Below are positions 32,152 to 42,684 of a stretch of DNA of 64,000 nucleotides, one piece after another; position 1 is the first letter of the stretch; every line of letters begins with the position of its first letter. Under the pieces are notes generated by a model. The model made no database searches. It was not told the DNA's origin and saw only the letters and a list, made by a program, of their open reading frames with translations. Made by a program: the position numbers and the translations under genes. This DNA is from Galeopsis tetrahit. Its lineage: Eukaryota > Streptophyta > Magnoliopsida > Lamiales > Lamiaceae. The stretch spans positions 70,091,348-70,155,347 of the forward strand of contig OY776129.1 of the NCBI GenBank assembly GCA_963675135.1, given 5' to 3'.

Positions 32152-32438
32152 TAAGAGATGTTCCTGCTGAGACAATGCAAGATAACTCTAGCTTTGAGAT
32201 GTTGAAAAAGCATAATGAAGAGTTACAAAGCAAGCTGGAGGCTACTTTGAAGAAATTTCAACAAGCCACTGAGAAATTGGAAAGTTTGACTGCTGCCAAT
32301 TCATATGATAAAATATTGGAATTCACAATGTCTAAGATCTATGATCTGCATAGATTGCAAGAGAAGACACTTTCTACTGAGTTACAAAAGAGAGTAGAGC
32401 TACTTTTGACACCCTTGAAGGAATGGCAGGATGAAGCC

Positions 32439-32450
32439 AAAAAGGGGGAA
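32439..32450 (+). other. Internal polypurine tract in the second ORF of C
   Basis: AAAAAGGGGGAA in the AKKGE codons. GATGAAGCCAAAA (32430-32442) is the exact reverse complement of TTTTGGCTTCATC (33566-33578). Confidence 0.75.
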
Positions 32451-33578
32451 GATAAAGTCATGAAAGTGATGGAGCAGACTCAAACTCAACAAGCTCAGTT
32501 AGTTGTGAGTCAAGATGAGTTGAAAGCAAGTATTGATGATTTGAAAGAAGAAATCATCAGTCTGAAGTTAAGAATCAATCTCAGAAGACAACAAAATCCT
32601 GATTCTGAACCTCAAGAGATTGCTACTCAGAAAAACATTGCTGAATCTTCTTCTGGAAAAAGAAAAAGGAAACTTATTGTAGAAGATGAAGAAGATGCTG
32701 AAGAGACTGGAAGGATTACCAGGTCTAAAAGCAAGCTGAAGCATGTTGTTTCTGATAGTAGGCCAAGTAATGTAAAGATGGCCGAAGCAATTGAGAAGCA
32801 TAATGAGATGCTTGCTCAGAAGAAAATTGATTTGGCTGAGAAAAGAACAGATGAACAGGTTAGAAAGCAAAAGTTGAAAGATGCAGAAGCTGCAAGGAAA
32901 AAGTTTGATAATCGAGTTGCTGCATTAAAAAGGAAAATGAAATCTAAATCTGTTGGAACTGTTCTGGATGAAGAATTCATGGAATTTATTGTTGATCCAG
33001 AAGATATGGATTACTGGAATAACTTGAAAAAGAAATGGCAGATTGCTAATTTCATTGTGAAGAAGTTTGGTGACCATTCTAGCAAGGAAGATATGTATTT
33101 TGACTTTGATGAGTTCATGATGAACATAGCAAGGAACTTCTGGGAACATATATTGTTATTGGCTGCTGGTGCAGGAATCCAGATCTTATATCCGGAAGAA
33201 CCTGTATGGGATCCTCCAAGGTTAGAGAATGGTGAACCAGATTACTCAGAGATTGGAAACATTATATCTCAGATTATTCAAGATGAAGGAATCACTGATC
33301 TTAAGCACATGATGGATATCAAGAACAGATTGTACTTGGCATTCAGAATTCCTAATAAAGACTGAAGATGAAGGACTATGCTGAAGAAGATAACATTTTC
33401 TAAACCTTATCTTTATTTTCTTTATTTTGATATTTCTGTGATTATGTGACTTAGTTGTAATATGTGATATATCTGATCTTATTTTGAATATGAATCTGAT
33501 TTTGAATTGATGAACTATATGAATAACTATATATCTTAACTACTGATTTGTTAATGTTTAAGTAGTTTTGGCTTCATC

Positions 33579-33591
33579 AAAAAGGGGGAAA
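33579..33591 (+). other. 3' polypurine tract of C
   Basis: AAAAAGGGGGAAA just before the LTR start at 33593. Confidence 0.92.
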
Positions 33592-33592
33592 T

Positions 33593-34954
33593 TGTTGGGA
33601 TATGAATCCTATAAACAATGTTCTAATTGATGATTATATGTTTTGATGGCCAAAAGCAACTTTGAGTTAATGATATATGTGTTTATATGTTATTCTAACT
33701 ATGTTATATGATATAAGATTACTGATCTTAATGTGATATGAAGTTTAAGTTTACTAATCTTAGTATTTCACTAATCTGATATATGAACTGTTTAAGAACT
33801 AAGCTGATGAATGAATTGTATAGACAGCTTATAGTATAGGACTTAGTTATACTCATCTGTATGTAGTTCAGTTGATGTATAGATAGGTTTTATATTTGTA
33901 AAGTTGTATTCTATTGTATTTCAGCATTGTAAAAGTTCAGAACAGTAGATTAGTTGGAAGTCAGAAGACTAAAGATGACTAAGAGATATCAGAAGACTAC
34001 TTCAGAGTATGAAGAAATCAAAAGAAGTATGTTGAAGGAAGCTGAACAGTTTTGAAGAACTATGCTGATTGACCATGAGCAGTAAAACTAAGAAGAGTAG
34101 TTTACTGTGCTGAGTTGGTTTGTTTGAAGAATAAGTTTGGATGACTTATTTAAGGCGTAACTGAAGATATTTGAAGATATGCTGACTTGGAAAGATAAGA
34201 TAAGTTGGTTACAAAGAAGGAAGTTACAAACAAGAAACGGTTATGAGTTAGTTGAGAGTTAGTTCACAAACTGCTAACTGTCTTACTAATACTTATAAAT
34301 GCCGTGTGATCTTCTACTTGAAAAGACTACTGAAACTACTACTACTCGAAGTATTCAAGAGCAATCAAGAAGTATTCAAGTATTCAAACACTCACAGAGT
34401 TGAAGATCAAGAACCAGAAGAAAAGCCACAGAACTGAAGAGAAGAATCAAAGGCTATTACTAGAGAAGTTTTACTTTTCGTTTTAAGTTTGTATTGTGTA
34501 AACAAGTGTGCTAGTTACTTGTGAAATTACTAGTTGATCGAAGATATACCTGGTGGTATAATCGACAAGATCGAAGTCTTAATCTTGGGACTCTAAACAA
34601 CAAGTACTCAAGAAGGAAAGAGTAATAAAACATCGCAACTGGAGTTGTGAGAGTGGATGTAGACATTTGTCGAACCACTATAAAATCTTGTGTTCTTTAC
34701 TGTTTGTTTTGGATTAATTGTTGATATATTTGTTGAACCAAGAACAGTAAGTTTTCTAAAGAAAAGATTTAAAGAAAAGTTGAGTATAAAAGCTAACTGT
34801 TAAGTACTGAGCTGATTCTAAGAACAGTACTGTACAGAACACATTTCCGCACTTAAACTCTGATATTTTGATAGAATTTGAAAAGTCTATTCACCCCTCC
34901 CCTCTAGACTTTTTCTTAGCTTACTCAATCTTAACTCAACTTTTGGGACCAACA
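33593..34954 (+). repeat. 3' LTR of C (about 1362 bp)
   Basis: Starts TGTTGGGATATGAATCC and ends GGGACCAACA. TATA box TATAAAT at 34294-34300. Very similar to the F 5' LTR at 54524-55887 (same length within 2 bp and same end phrases). The sequence after 34954 is the outer flank of the whole nest. Confidence 0.93.
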
Positions 34955-35447
34955 TCATGGAAAAAAAATTGACGGGAAATTTAAAGACTATATTGTGCCA
35001 TGAAAATAGGTTACTCAAAATCCCAAAACAAACATCCCTTAGTTTTGTAGAAGACGGTTTCCTATTTTATTGTATTTTGTCAATTTTATATACCTTTTAT
35101 TAATAAAATTATTTTATAATACTTTTACCTATTAAAAATATTTTCTTAATTTTACAATTAAAATCATAATTTTGTTAATGCACATGTTATTAATATAGTA
35201 AAAAATATTATAATATATAAAAATATAAATACAATAATATAAATTTAAATTGGTAGAAATGTATATGTTATAAATATATTGAAATAAAAAAAAGTTTAAT
35301 CTCACAATTCTAATAATGAAAAAGATATAAAATTAATATAATATTTAAAATTATTATTTTAATAAATAAACTCTAATATAATAATTAATGTTATTATTTT
35401 AATAAATCGAGAGCTAGTTTTAATAGTAAAAGACAATATCTTTATAT
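34955..35447. other. A+T-rich flank with no recognised gene
   Basis: Outer flank of the retrotransposon nest. No open frame of note and no recognised repeat family. Confidence 0.5.
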
Positions 35448-35749
35448 AATATAATATAATATATATAATAATATATATATATATATATAATAATATATAT
35501 TTGCAAACATTTTTTACAGCCAAGTGGCACTAATTTATTGGTTTATTTCAATCTCTCTCTTCTCAAATCACTCTATTTCAAAATCCCTCAATTCTCATTC
35601 ATTCTACACTTTTCTTTTAATCTCATCCATTCATTTTAAAACTTAATCTTGACCCTACATTCTTAATCTTATTTTCTATATAAATCCCTCATCTCTTCTC
35701 AAAATCCCTAATTTTTCATTCATTCTCAATTTTATTCATTCTCAATTTT

Positions 35750-36260
35750 ATTTTGAAGATTGTGAAGAACTTTGAAGATTTGAAGATTGTGAAGAAATTT
35801 TGAAGATTGAAGATTTTTAGAAATTTTGAAGATTGAAGATTTGTAGGTTGTGACTTTGAAAGTTGTGACTTTGAAGATTTTTTGTAATTTATGTATATTT
35901 TTTCTTACATTCGAAGATTTTTGTAATTTATGATTCTCTCTTATCTTCTCAATAGAAATCCAACCATTCGTCTTTCTTGATGTATCAATTTATTGAAGAT
36001 TTTGGATTTTGCCATTCGTCTTTCTTGATGTATCAATTTATTGAAGATTTTGGATTTTGAAGATCGATTGTCTATTGATCAATAGAAATCAATTCGTCTA
36101 CTCAATGATTGTGACTTTGTGACTTTGAAGATTGTGAAGAATTTTGAAGATTGTGAAGAAATTTTAAATATTGAAGATTTTTAGAAATTTTGAATATTGA
36201 AGATTTTGAAGATTGTGTAGAAATTTACATTTGAAGATTTTTGTAATTTATGATTCTCTC
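35750..36260 (+). repeat. GAAGATTTTGAAGATTG-type low-complexity repeats in Helitron 1
   Basis: Many variants of TGAAGATTGTGAAGAA, plus a tandem pair of a 54-bp unit (CATTCGTCTTTCTTGATG...) at about 35965-36070. Likely a decayed leader of the Helitron transcript; no frame persists. Confidence 0.6.
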
Positions 36261-36791
36261 TCATCTTCTTACAAATTCAACCATGGGTCTTTCTTGATTC
36301 TTGATGTATCAAATCTTATAAATCCAAAAATTTAATATTTCGAAAATTTAATATTTCGATATTTTTACTTTTTTAAATTCAACAAATCCATCTTAATTGT
36401 CATAATTCAACCATTTATAAATCCAAAAATTTAATATTTCAAAATTTTAATATTTCGATCTTTTTACTTTTTTAAATTCAACAAATCCATCTTAATTGTC
36501 ATAATTCAACCATTTGTCTTCCTTTTGATGTATCAAATTTTATAAATCCAAAAATTTAATATTTCAATCTTTTTATTTTTTTAATTGTCTTTATAAATCC
36601 AAAAATTTAATATTTCAATCTTTTTATTTTTTTAAATTCAACAAATTCATCTTAATGGTCATAAATTTAATCTTTATATCTTTTTATTTTTATAAATTCA
36701 ATTTAAAATGAAATAATATTTATTTATATTTCCAAAGTCCTTAACTTTTTAATTACTCAACTTACCAGGAATTGTGGCCAAAAATAGTTTG

Positions 36792-37575
36792 AACCAATCC
36801 AACGAGAATGCACGAAATTAATTTTTTTTAAACATAACAAAATTAGTTAAATTTAAATTAATAAAATGAAGTCTATTGAAAATTTTATATTACTCCAACA
36901 AATTTCAATTAATAAATTTAATCTTATATTTCTAAAATTACTCCAACAATAATAAGATTTGATTTTTTTTTTCTATTTAATCTATCTTAATAATATTTAA
37001 ATAAATTTAATTTTAATCTTATTCCTAAAATTGTTCCAACAATAAGATTTAATTTTTTTTCCCTAAAATTACTCCAACAAACAATAATATTTTATAATTC
37101 CAACCAAATCTATCTTAATAATATTTAAATAAATTTATCTTAATAATATCTAAATAAATTTAATTTTAATATTATTTCTAAAATTACTCCAAAAATAAGA
37201 TTTGATTTTTTATAAATCCAAAAATTTAAACCAATCCAACGAGAATGCACGAAATTAATTTTTTTTAAACATAACAAAATTCGTTAAATTTAAATTAATA
37301 AAATGAGGTTTATTGAAAATTTTATATTACTCCAACAAATTTCAATTAATAAATTTAATCTTATATTTTTCTAAAATTACTCCAACAATAAGATTTGATT
37401 TTTTTTTCCCTAAAATTACTCCAACAAACAATAATATTTTATAATTCCAACCAAATCTATCTTAATAATATTTAAATAAATCTATCTTAATAATATCTAA
37501 ATAAATTTAATTTTAATATTATTCCTAAAATTACTCCAACAATAAGATTTGATTTTTTATAAATCCAAAAATTTA
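36792..37575. repeat. Tandem duplication with 437-bp period in Helitron 1
   Basis: AACCAATCCAACGAGAATGC occurs at 36792 and again at 37229, with long matching A+T-rich sequence after each. Motifs of the form TTACTCCAACAATAAGATTTG recur inside both copies and beyond. Confidence 0.75.
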
Positions 37576-37900
37576 ATATGCACGATATTTTGACTTTAAT
37601 TTTTATAAATCTAACTTAAATAAATTTAATTTATCTTAATAATATCTAAATAAACAACAAGATTTAATTTTTTTTTCCTATTTAATCTATCTTAATAATA
37701 TTTAAATAAATTTAATTTTAATCTTATTACTAAAATTACTCCAACAATAAGATTTGATTTTTTTTTCCTAAAATTTTTGAGAGATTACTTCATGGTGAAT
37801 CAACATTTAAAAATGTTTGTTTTATAGTAAGATAAATCACATTTGCTTCCCATACAATTTATCAAAAATATTCCATATTAATATTTTTTTTTTTTTAGAA

Positions 37901-39010
37901 AATGTTATCGATCTACTCATCCATCTCCGACATTAGTCAAGTTAAGGAAAATTTGACAATTAAGATTAAGGTTGCAAGGGCTTGGTTTGTTATGAGCAAA
38001 GATAAGCAAACAAAAGTTTTATTACAAGGGCTTGGTTTGTTATGAGCAAAGATAAGCAAACAAAAGTTTTATTACGAGCTTATTTTGATAGATGAAGAGG
38101 TATTTTTTAAAAATCTTCATAAAAATTGTTTAATGTTATTGTAATAATATTTATATAGATTTATTTTAATGTTAATTTTATTGAACAGGGGACAAAAATT
38201 CAGGTAAAAGTTCAAAAATTTCTAATCTGAAAATTTGAGAATACTATTCGAGAAGGAATGAGTTATATTATACAAAATTTTGACAAAATGCCACCAGAAC
38301 TTGAAATGTTGTTGGGCAAGAAATTCATTTTTCGAATTCATATTTCATTATTCAACTTGAGAAATAACTACACAGTATACACCGTTGTAAAGTCATCTTC
38401 AGATGAATAACTAATTTTAAGTTGGTTGGTAAAACAACAACCGACATTCTTACTCAGATGGAGGAAGTATTTTGTAACTATAATAACATTTATGACTATA
38501 GTAACATTTATGGAAAATTTAATTGGTCTATTTTTTTCATAATTTTAATGTACTTTTTTAGTATAATTTTAACAACATACTTATTTTAAATTTCAGAAAG
38601 ATCTCGATGACAAAATGCCACCAGAACTTGAAATGTTGTTGGGCAAGAAATTCATTTTTCAAATCCATATTTTATTATTCAACTTGAGAAATAACTACAC
38701 GGTATACACCGTTGTAAAATCATCTTCAGATGAAGAACTAATTAAAAAATTTGAATCCAAAAATGGTTTTTCAAAGGTAACTTTTTCAAAGGTTTCTCCT
38801 ATTTCAAAAGGAAAGGTAATAATATTTTTGACCAAGTTTTTTATTTTAGTTCTTTTAATATATCTATTTTATAAAAAATTGAATTAATCTTTTAAATTAT
38901 ACTTTATTTCAGAGTAAGACTTCTTCGTCAATAAATGACAATGAAGATATCGAGTCTACTCGATATAAAAGAAAGTTGGATTATGTTTTTTTTATAGAAT
39001 TATGTTTTTA
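37901..39010 (+). pseudogene. RPA1-like OB-fold gene remnant with duplicated exon (Helitron cargo)
   Basis: Decayed exons of a replication protein A large-subunit-like protein, a usual passenger of plant Helitrons. First piece (37901 on): SSISDISQVKENLTIKIKVARAWFV, an OB-fold start, then a perfect 50-bp tandem duplication (37975-38024, 38025-38074) that breaks the frame. Second piece (about 38189-38410): GTKIQVKVQKF...EGMSYIIQNFDKMPPELEMLLGKKFIF, ending at a TAA. That exon is present again at 38597-38815 as DLDDKMPPELEMLLGKKFIFQIH...VSPISKGK, followed by a GTAATA donor and a short last exon near 38913. Single-stranded DNA binding is the known family role; this copy cannot make a full protein. 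Confidence 0.68.
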
Positions 39011-39630
39011 ATTATATGATATGCAGTAGCATTGACACATTGAGCAATTTTCAATTACATTGATTTTTTTTACCGTTTTGACTACATAATTTCAATGTTG
39101 TATATCAATAAGCTCTTAATTCATTATTGTCATATGCTTATGACATGCATTTAGTGGGTGTTATCCGAAAGAATCCACACTCTATCAATTCATTTATATC
39201 AAATTTTTTTAATATTCATTTATTTGTTGTGTAAACCAATGTAAGTGATATTTTTGTTTAATTACTAACTTTTGTTCAATATTCAATATATATTGATTGT
39301 GATTATGTATTTGATCATGAAAAATAAATATTTGCTTTAAAATTTTAAAAATTTGAGTAACTAACTGGAATAAAATATAAATAGACCGAATAAAATAGTT
39401 TAAATAATTTTGAATAAAAAAATTGACAAAAGAAAATTGAATAAAAAAATTTCTTTAATTATATAATTTTTTTTTATTTTTAAATGACTTTCTTTTATTT
39501 CTCTCTCTTCTCCAACTTTTAAAAAAAAAATCTTTTTCATATCTTTACAAATCTCGCATTATAATATAAAATTAAATTAGGTTAAAAATTATTATAATTA
39601 TTAAAAATTAATAAAATATACTTATTTCAA

Positions 39631-39660
39631 CCCCGCGTAGTATGCGGGTCTTACACTAGT
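39631..39660 (+). other. Helitron 1 3' terminus (hairpin plus CTAG|T)
   Basis: GC-rich 6-bp stem in A+T-rich surroundings, 8 nt before CTAG, then the host T. The same TCTTACACTAGT ending appears at 42446-42457. Confidence 0.88.
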
Positions 39661-41100
39661 GTGTATATATATAATCACATTCAATTATTTTAGGCTATTA
39701 AGGAAAGAAGACTTTATATTGTTTTAAAAAAAAATTTAGATGAAAGAAGATTTCATATGACACTTTTCAAATAAATATTTAATTCGTAGAAGTGACGTTG
39801 GATACTAAAAAGTTTTATAGATTTATTTGTGAAATTTATTTCTATTTAAATGTTTGAATAATTAGCTTTCAATTATATATGTAATTAATATAATATATAG
39901 TCAATAAAGTAAAGATATGCAATATCACATTTTAGTAGATTATTTTTTAATCAACAAATTAAAATTAAAATAATTTTATCATAGGTTTTTTTTGAAGACT
40001 TTATCCTAGGTTAGAAACAGTAAAATTGACTAAATTATTATATTAGCCAATCAAACGGATGAATCTCAGTTTTTTTAATTAATTGAAATACAAATTTTAC
40101 ATTAGTCAATCGATTTGAAAATTGAATATTATATTTTATTGAGATTCAAAATTAAGTATACATTTGTAATATAATTAAAGAAAATTTTAATTACATTTAA
40201 ATTCGATTTCTTAATTGAATTAAAGAAATATTAATTATGATTTTATTTTTATTTTCGTGAACGATTTTTTTTTTTTGGTATCTCCAAATTTAAGATATTT
40301 TTAGCATTTAATGTATTAACATTTAAGGTACAGTATTTAATTATTCCTAAATACGTGGTGTAGACATTCCTAAATTATTATCATATTAATTTTTATTTGA
40401 GATTTGTTATAATTATAATTATTAAACATTTCTTAATTTGTTACAATTACTAAAAGGAATCTGGATGAAAGTTAATTTTAAAACTTATTTAATTCAATTA
40501 GAATATATATGTATTCATAATTATACACATATAAAAATATACCATGTGTGTATATAAAGAAGAATAAAATAAGTAATTAATTCATGCAAATTATAATGAT
40601 ATAAAAGAAATAATTATAATTATAATAATTATAGACATATTAATATATAAATAATTATTCTTTTTCGCATAATATTTTTTAAAAAAATATATAATTTAAA
40701 AGTTATTTCAAATTTATTGATAGATTTTAATTTTTTTAAATATTATGAATTTAATTGGGAAGAATTGGATTACAGAACGATCACATCTTACCTTCTTAAT
40801 ATAAGGATTACATGTTATAATAAATAAGATTAATTTTCTATTACTAAAAAGAATTTAGTGTATCTACCTTGAGCTTAATTATTGAAGTAAAAATTAAAGA
40901 AACAATCAATTTAAATTTGAATAGTCAACACTAATTAAAAAAAATAATTAAGAACACAACTAATAAATATAAATACAATTTTGAATTTTATAATATTTAG
41001 GCACGTTAGTTTTTTTTTTTTTTTTATATATTGCATTATTTAATACAATATTTTTTATTTTAATGATTATAACCCAACATAATACTGATGCTTATAATAA
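39661..41100. other. A+T-rich sequence, probably the left part of Helitron 2
   Basis: No gene recognised. The 5' end of Helitron 2 must lie somewhere here or further left; I could not choose among many A-TC sites. Confidence 0.4.
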
Positions 41101-41109
41101 AGTTAAAGC

Positions 41110-41500
41110 TAATAATATTGGACGAGGCATCAATGACTAACATATTTTTGTTTTCGGATATTTTGATCGAAGTCTAAGAGACATAGTTGGAAGTCCTGAT
41201 GTGTCGATGTTTGATTTGACTTTTGGAGGAAAGACGATAGTTCTTGGTGGTGACTTCAAAGTTCTTCATGTTATTTTCAAAGACTCTACACATTATCGAA
41301 GTATAAATTCTTTTTGGAAAAAATGTTGATAGTAAAGTTTTTATTTCGAGAATGACATTGAGTGTTTTGGATGACACGACTCCTATAAAATTTCCAATTC
41401 TATTATCTTTTATAATGACGATAAATAAAAGTCGAGGTCAATCCATTTCTATGACCTTCCAAAATCTGTCTTCACGTATGGACAATAGTCACGAGTCAAG
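41110..41500 (+). pseudogene. PIF1-type Helitron helicase remnant
   Basis: Translating piecewise gives LDEASMTN (Walker B, as in the PIF1 motif DEAPM), FDLTFGGKTIVLGGDFKVLHVI (PIF1 motif III region) and FPILLSFIMTINKSRGQS (motif VI region, usually TINKSQGQ). These occur in family order over 390 bp with stops and frameshifts between them, and a large part between the second and third pieces is missing. This is the helicase half of a Helitron RepHel protein, which unwinds DNA during rolling-circle transposition. Together with the terminus at 42456 it marks a decayed Helitron that once derived from an autonomous one. Confidence 0.72.
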
Positions 41501-41684
41501 AACAAAAATGAATTTGATGTATTATTATTTCTTTTACGTAAATTCAAATGGAAAAATATGTAAACGTAAAACAAATGTTGTCTATAATGAAATTTTTAGC
41601 AATATGGTAATTTTGTATTGATTTCTTTTATAAATAAATTTTGAGTCTCCTATATTGCTATAATTTTTTTTATCTTTTAATAAA

Positions 41685-42246
41685 GGGTTAATTGAAAAAA
41701 AAAAACATCACGACCTTAACAATTTTTATAAATTACAACATTTTTTTTCTTTGCAATTTCATACACCACATTTTTATGTTTTGCAATTCAAAGAATTTGT
41801 CAAATTTCTGACAACAATTAAATTGTGGTTATCAGAGCTGTCGATGTGCCACATAAATGTCACAAATGATGAATATATTTTTTTTATATTTTAAAATGTG
41901 TAACTAAAATGAATACTAAAAAAATCGTTTTAAACTAAAAGAAATGATTTTTAAAAATAAATCATAACTTAATTTAACTATTATCATTTCTCCCCAAAAC
42001 TCAAAAAGATAGGATCGCCTGCTTCAAATCAAAGTCCACAAATAATAATTTCTCAAATTTTGCATATTGTTTTTATTTAAAAGAGTTTTTAAAATAAAAA
42101 TATTGTATTGATCAGTCATGACATTTACATGGGCAATTGTGTAGAACGTTAATGCGGTTTCGGTGTATACATCATTCATGTGTTAGAGAAAAACAAACAC
42201 ATGCATCTAATTGTAAAAAAACTAAAAAAATGTGGTGTATCGAATT

Positions 42247-42283
<37 letters not shown>

Positions 42284-42339
42284 AATTGATAAACACGGTA
42301 AGTTTGTGATTTTTTTTTTTTTTTTTTTGCAATTAACCC
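41685..42339. mobile_element. Mutator-like MITE (655 bp) inside Helitron 2
   Basis: Perfect 9-bp duplication TTTAATAAA at 41676-41684 and 42340-42348. Termini GGGTTAATTG and CAATTAACCC are inverted repeats and continue imperfectly through A/T runs. A 9-bp duplication is typical of Mutator-like elements. It contains an (AT)n stretch at about 42248-42281. No coding capacity. It sits about 90 bp before the Helitron hairpin. Confidence 0.83.
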
Positions 42340-42428
42340 TTTAATAAAACAAATTTACAAATTTATATATGTTTCAAAAATTAATTTTTTAATTAATAAA
42401 TTAAAATATAATATAAATTTATTTAAAT

Positions 42429-42457
42429 CCCGCGTAAAACGCGGGTCTTACACTAGT
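42429..42457 (+). other. Helitron 2 3' terminus
   Basis: Perfect 7-bp stem CCCGCGT-AAA-ACGCGGG (42429-42445), then TCTTACACTAG ending at 42456 and host T. The last 11 bases are identical to those of Helitron 1, so both were recognised by the same transposase family. Confidence 0.9.
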
Positions 42458-42684
42458 ATCATATATTTAACAATCAATAATAGAATAAATAAGCATGTTT
42501 TTATTAATTAAAAATTAATATACAAAGTTATAAATTTTAAAAGTGTTCTTTATACACAACATTTGTTGTACATTCAGATTTTAATTTTTTTCAAGTCGAA
42601 TATCCCAAATTGTGTGATGAGTTGATCCATTAAAAAAAATTCAAATGCATGAATCAATTATTTTTGTTACCTTAAATATTATAT

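Larger units (their letters stand above)
29848..33365 (+). pseudogene. Sirevirus second ORF (env position), broken by frameshifts and a MITE (C)
   Basis: Starts at ATG 29848 (MAIIDIINEENE). The N-terminal domain (FVENSVYFTGRQ, LTMCEECGLRKYLESFP, VVISKETLGIAFDLP) is interrupted by a 1-nt loss near 30265. The next frame (30267 on) continues ILPEGLQLLMDIAGKCMLGQ. A TAG at 31035-31037 and a second frameshift near 31265 follow; then LRNALLKSFHGLDDSTRSFEQLLRIGTWVYLRRIG is open until the MITE at 31800. Removing the MITE and one TAA copy rejoins ETV to RDVPAETMQDNSS in one frame. The rest is coiled coil, with AKKGE at the internal polypurine tract. The C-terminal domain (YWNNLKKKWQIANFIVKKFG) ends at 33365. 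Function unknown. Confidence 0.87.
12916..34954 (+). mobile_element. Sirevirus C, right part, split by B
   Basis: Composite: RT piece 12916-13432, then element B (13433-27998), then 27999-34954 with RNase H, spacer, second ORF, polypurine tract and 3' LTR. It belongs to the same family as F, with near-identical RT/RNase H sequence and the same LTR type. It is host to A on its left and B inside, and carries a MITE in its second ORF. It is therefore the oldest element of the nest. Confidence 0.88.
35448..39659 (+). mobile_element. Helitron 1 (3' end firm, 5' end tentative)
   Basis: The 3' end is a textbook plant Helitron terminus: hairpin CCCGCG-TAGTA-TGCGGG (39632-39648), then TCTTACACTAG ending at 39659, followed by T. 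The 5' end is proposed at 35448, where TCTTTATATAATATAAT follows an A (Helitrons insert between A and T); this is weak because the region is A+T rich. Downstream of it lies a promoter-like segment with TATATAAA at 35680-35687, then simple GAAGATTTTGAAGATTGTG-like repeats, a 437-bp duplication and an RPA-like pseudogene. That cargo is typical of plant Helitrons. No Rep domain is seen, so it is not autonomous. Confidence 0.72.

Noticed and set aside
35461..35502. Candidate satellite/CRISPR-like repeats in (AT)n tracts (also 42248-42281 and 52199-52220)
   Set aside because: Simple microsatellites; no spacer structure, and CRISPR arrays are not expected in a plant nuclear genome.
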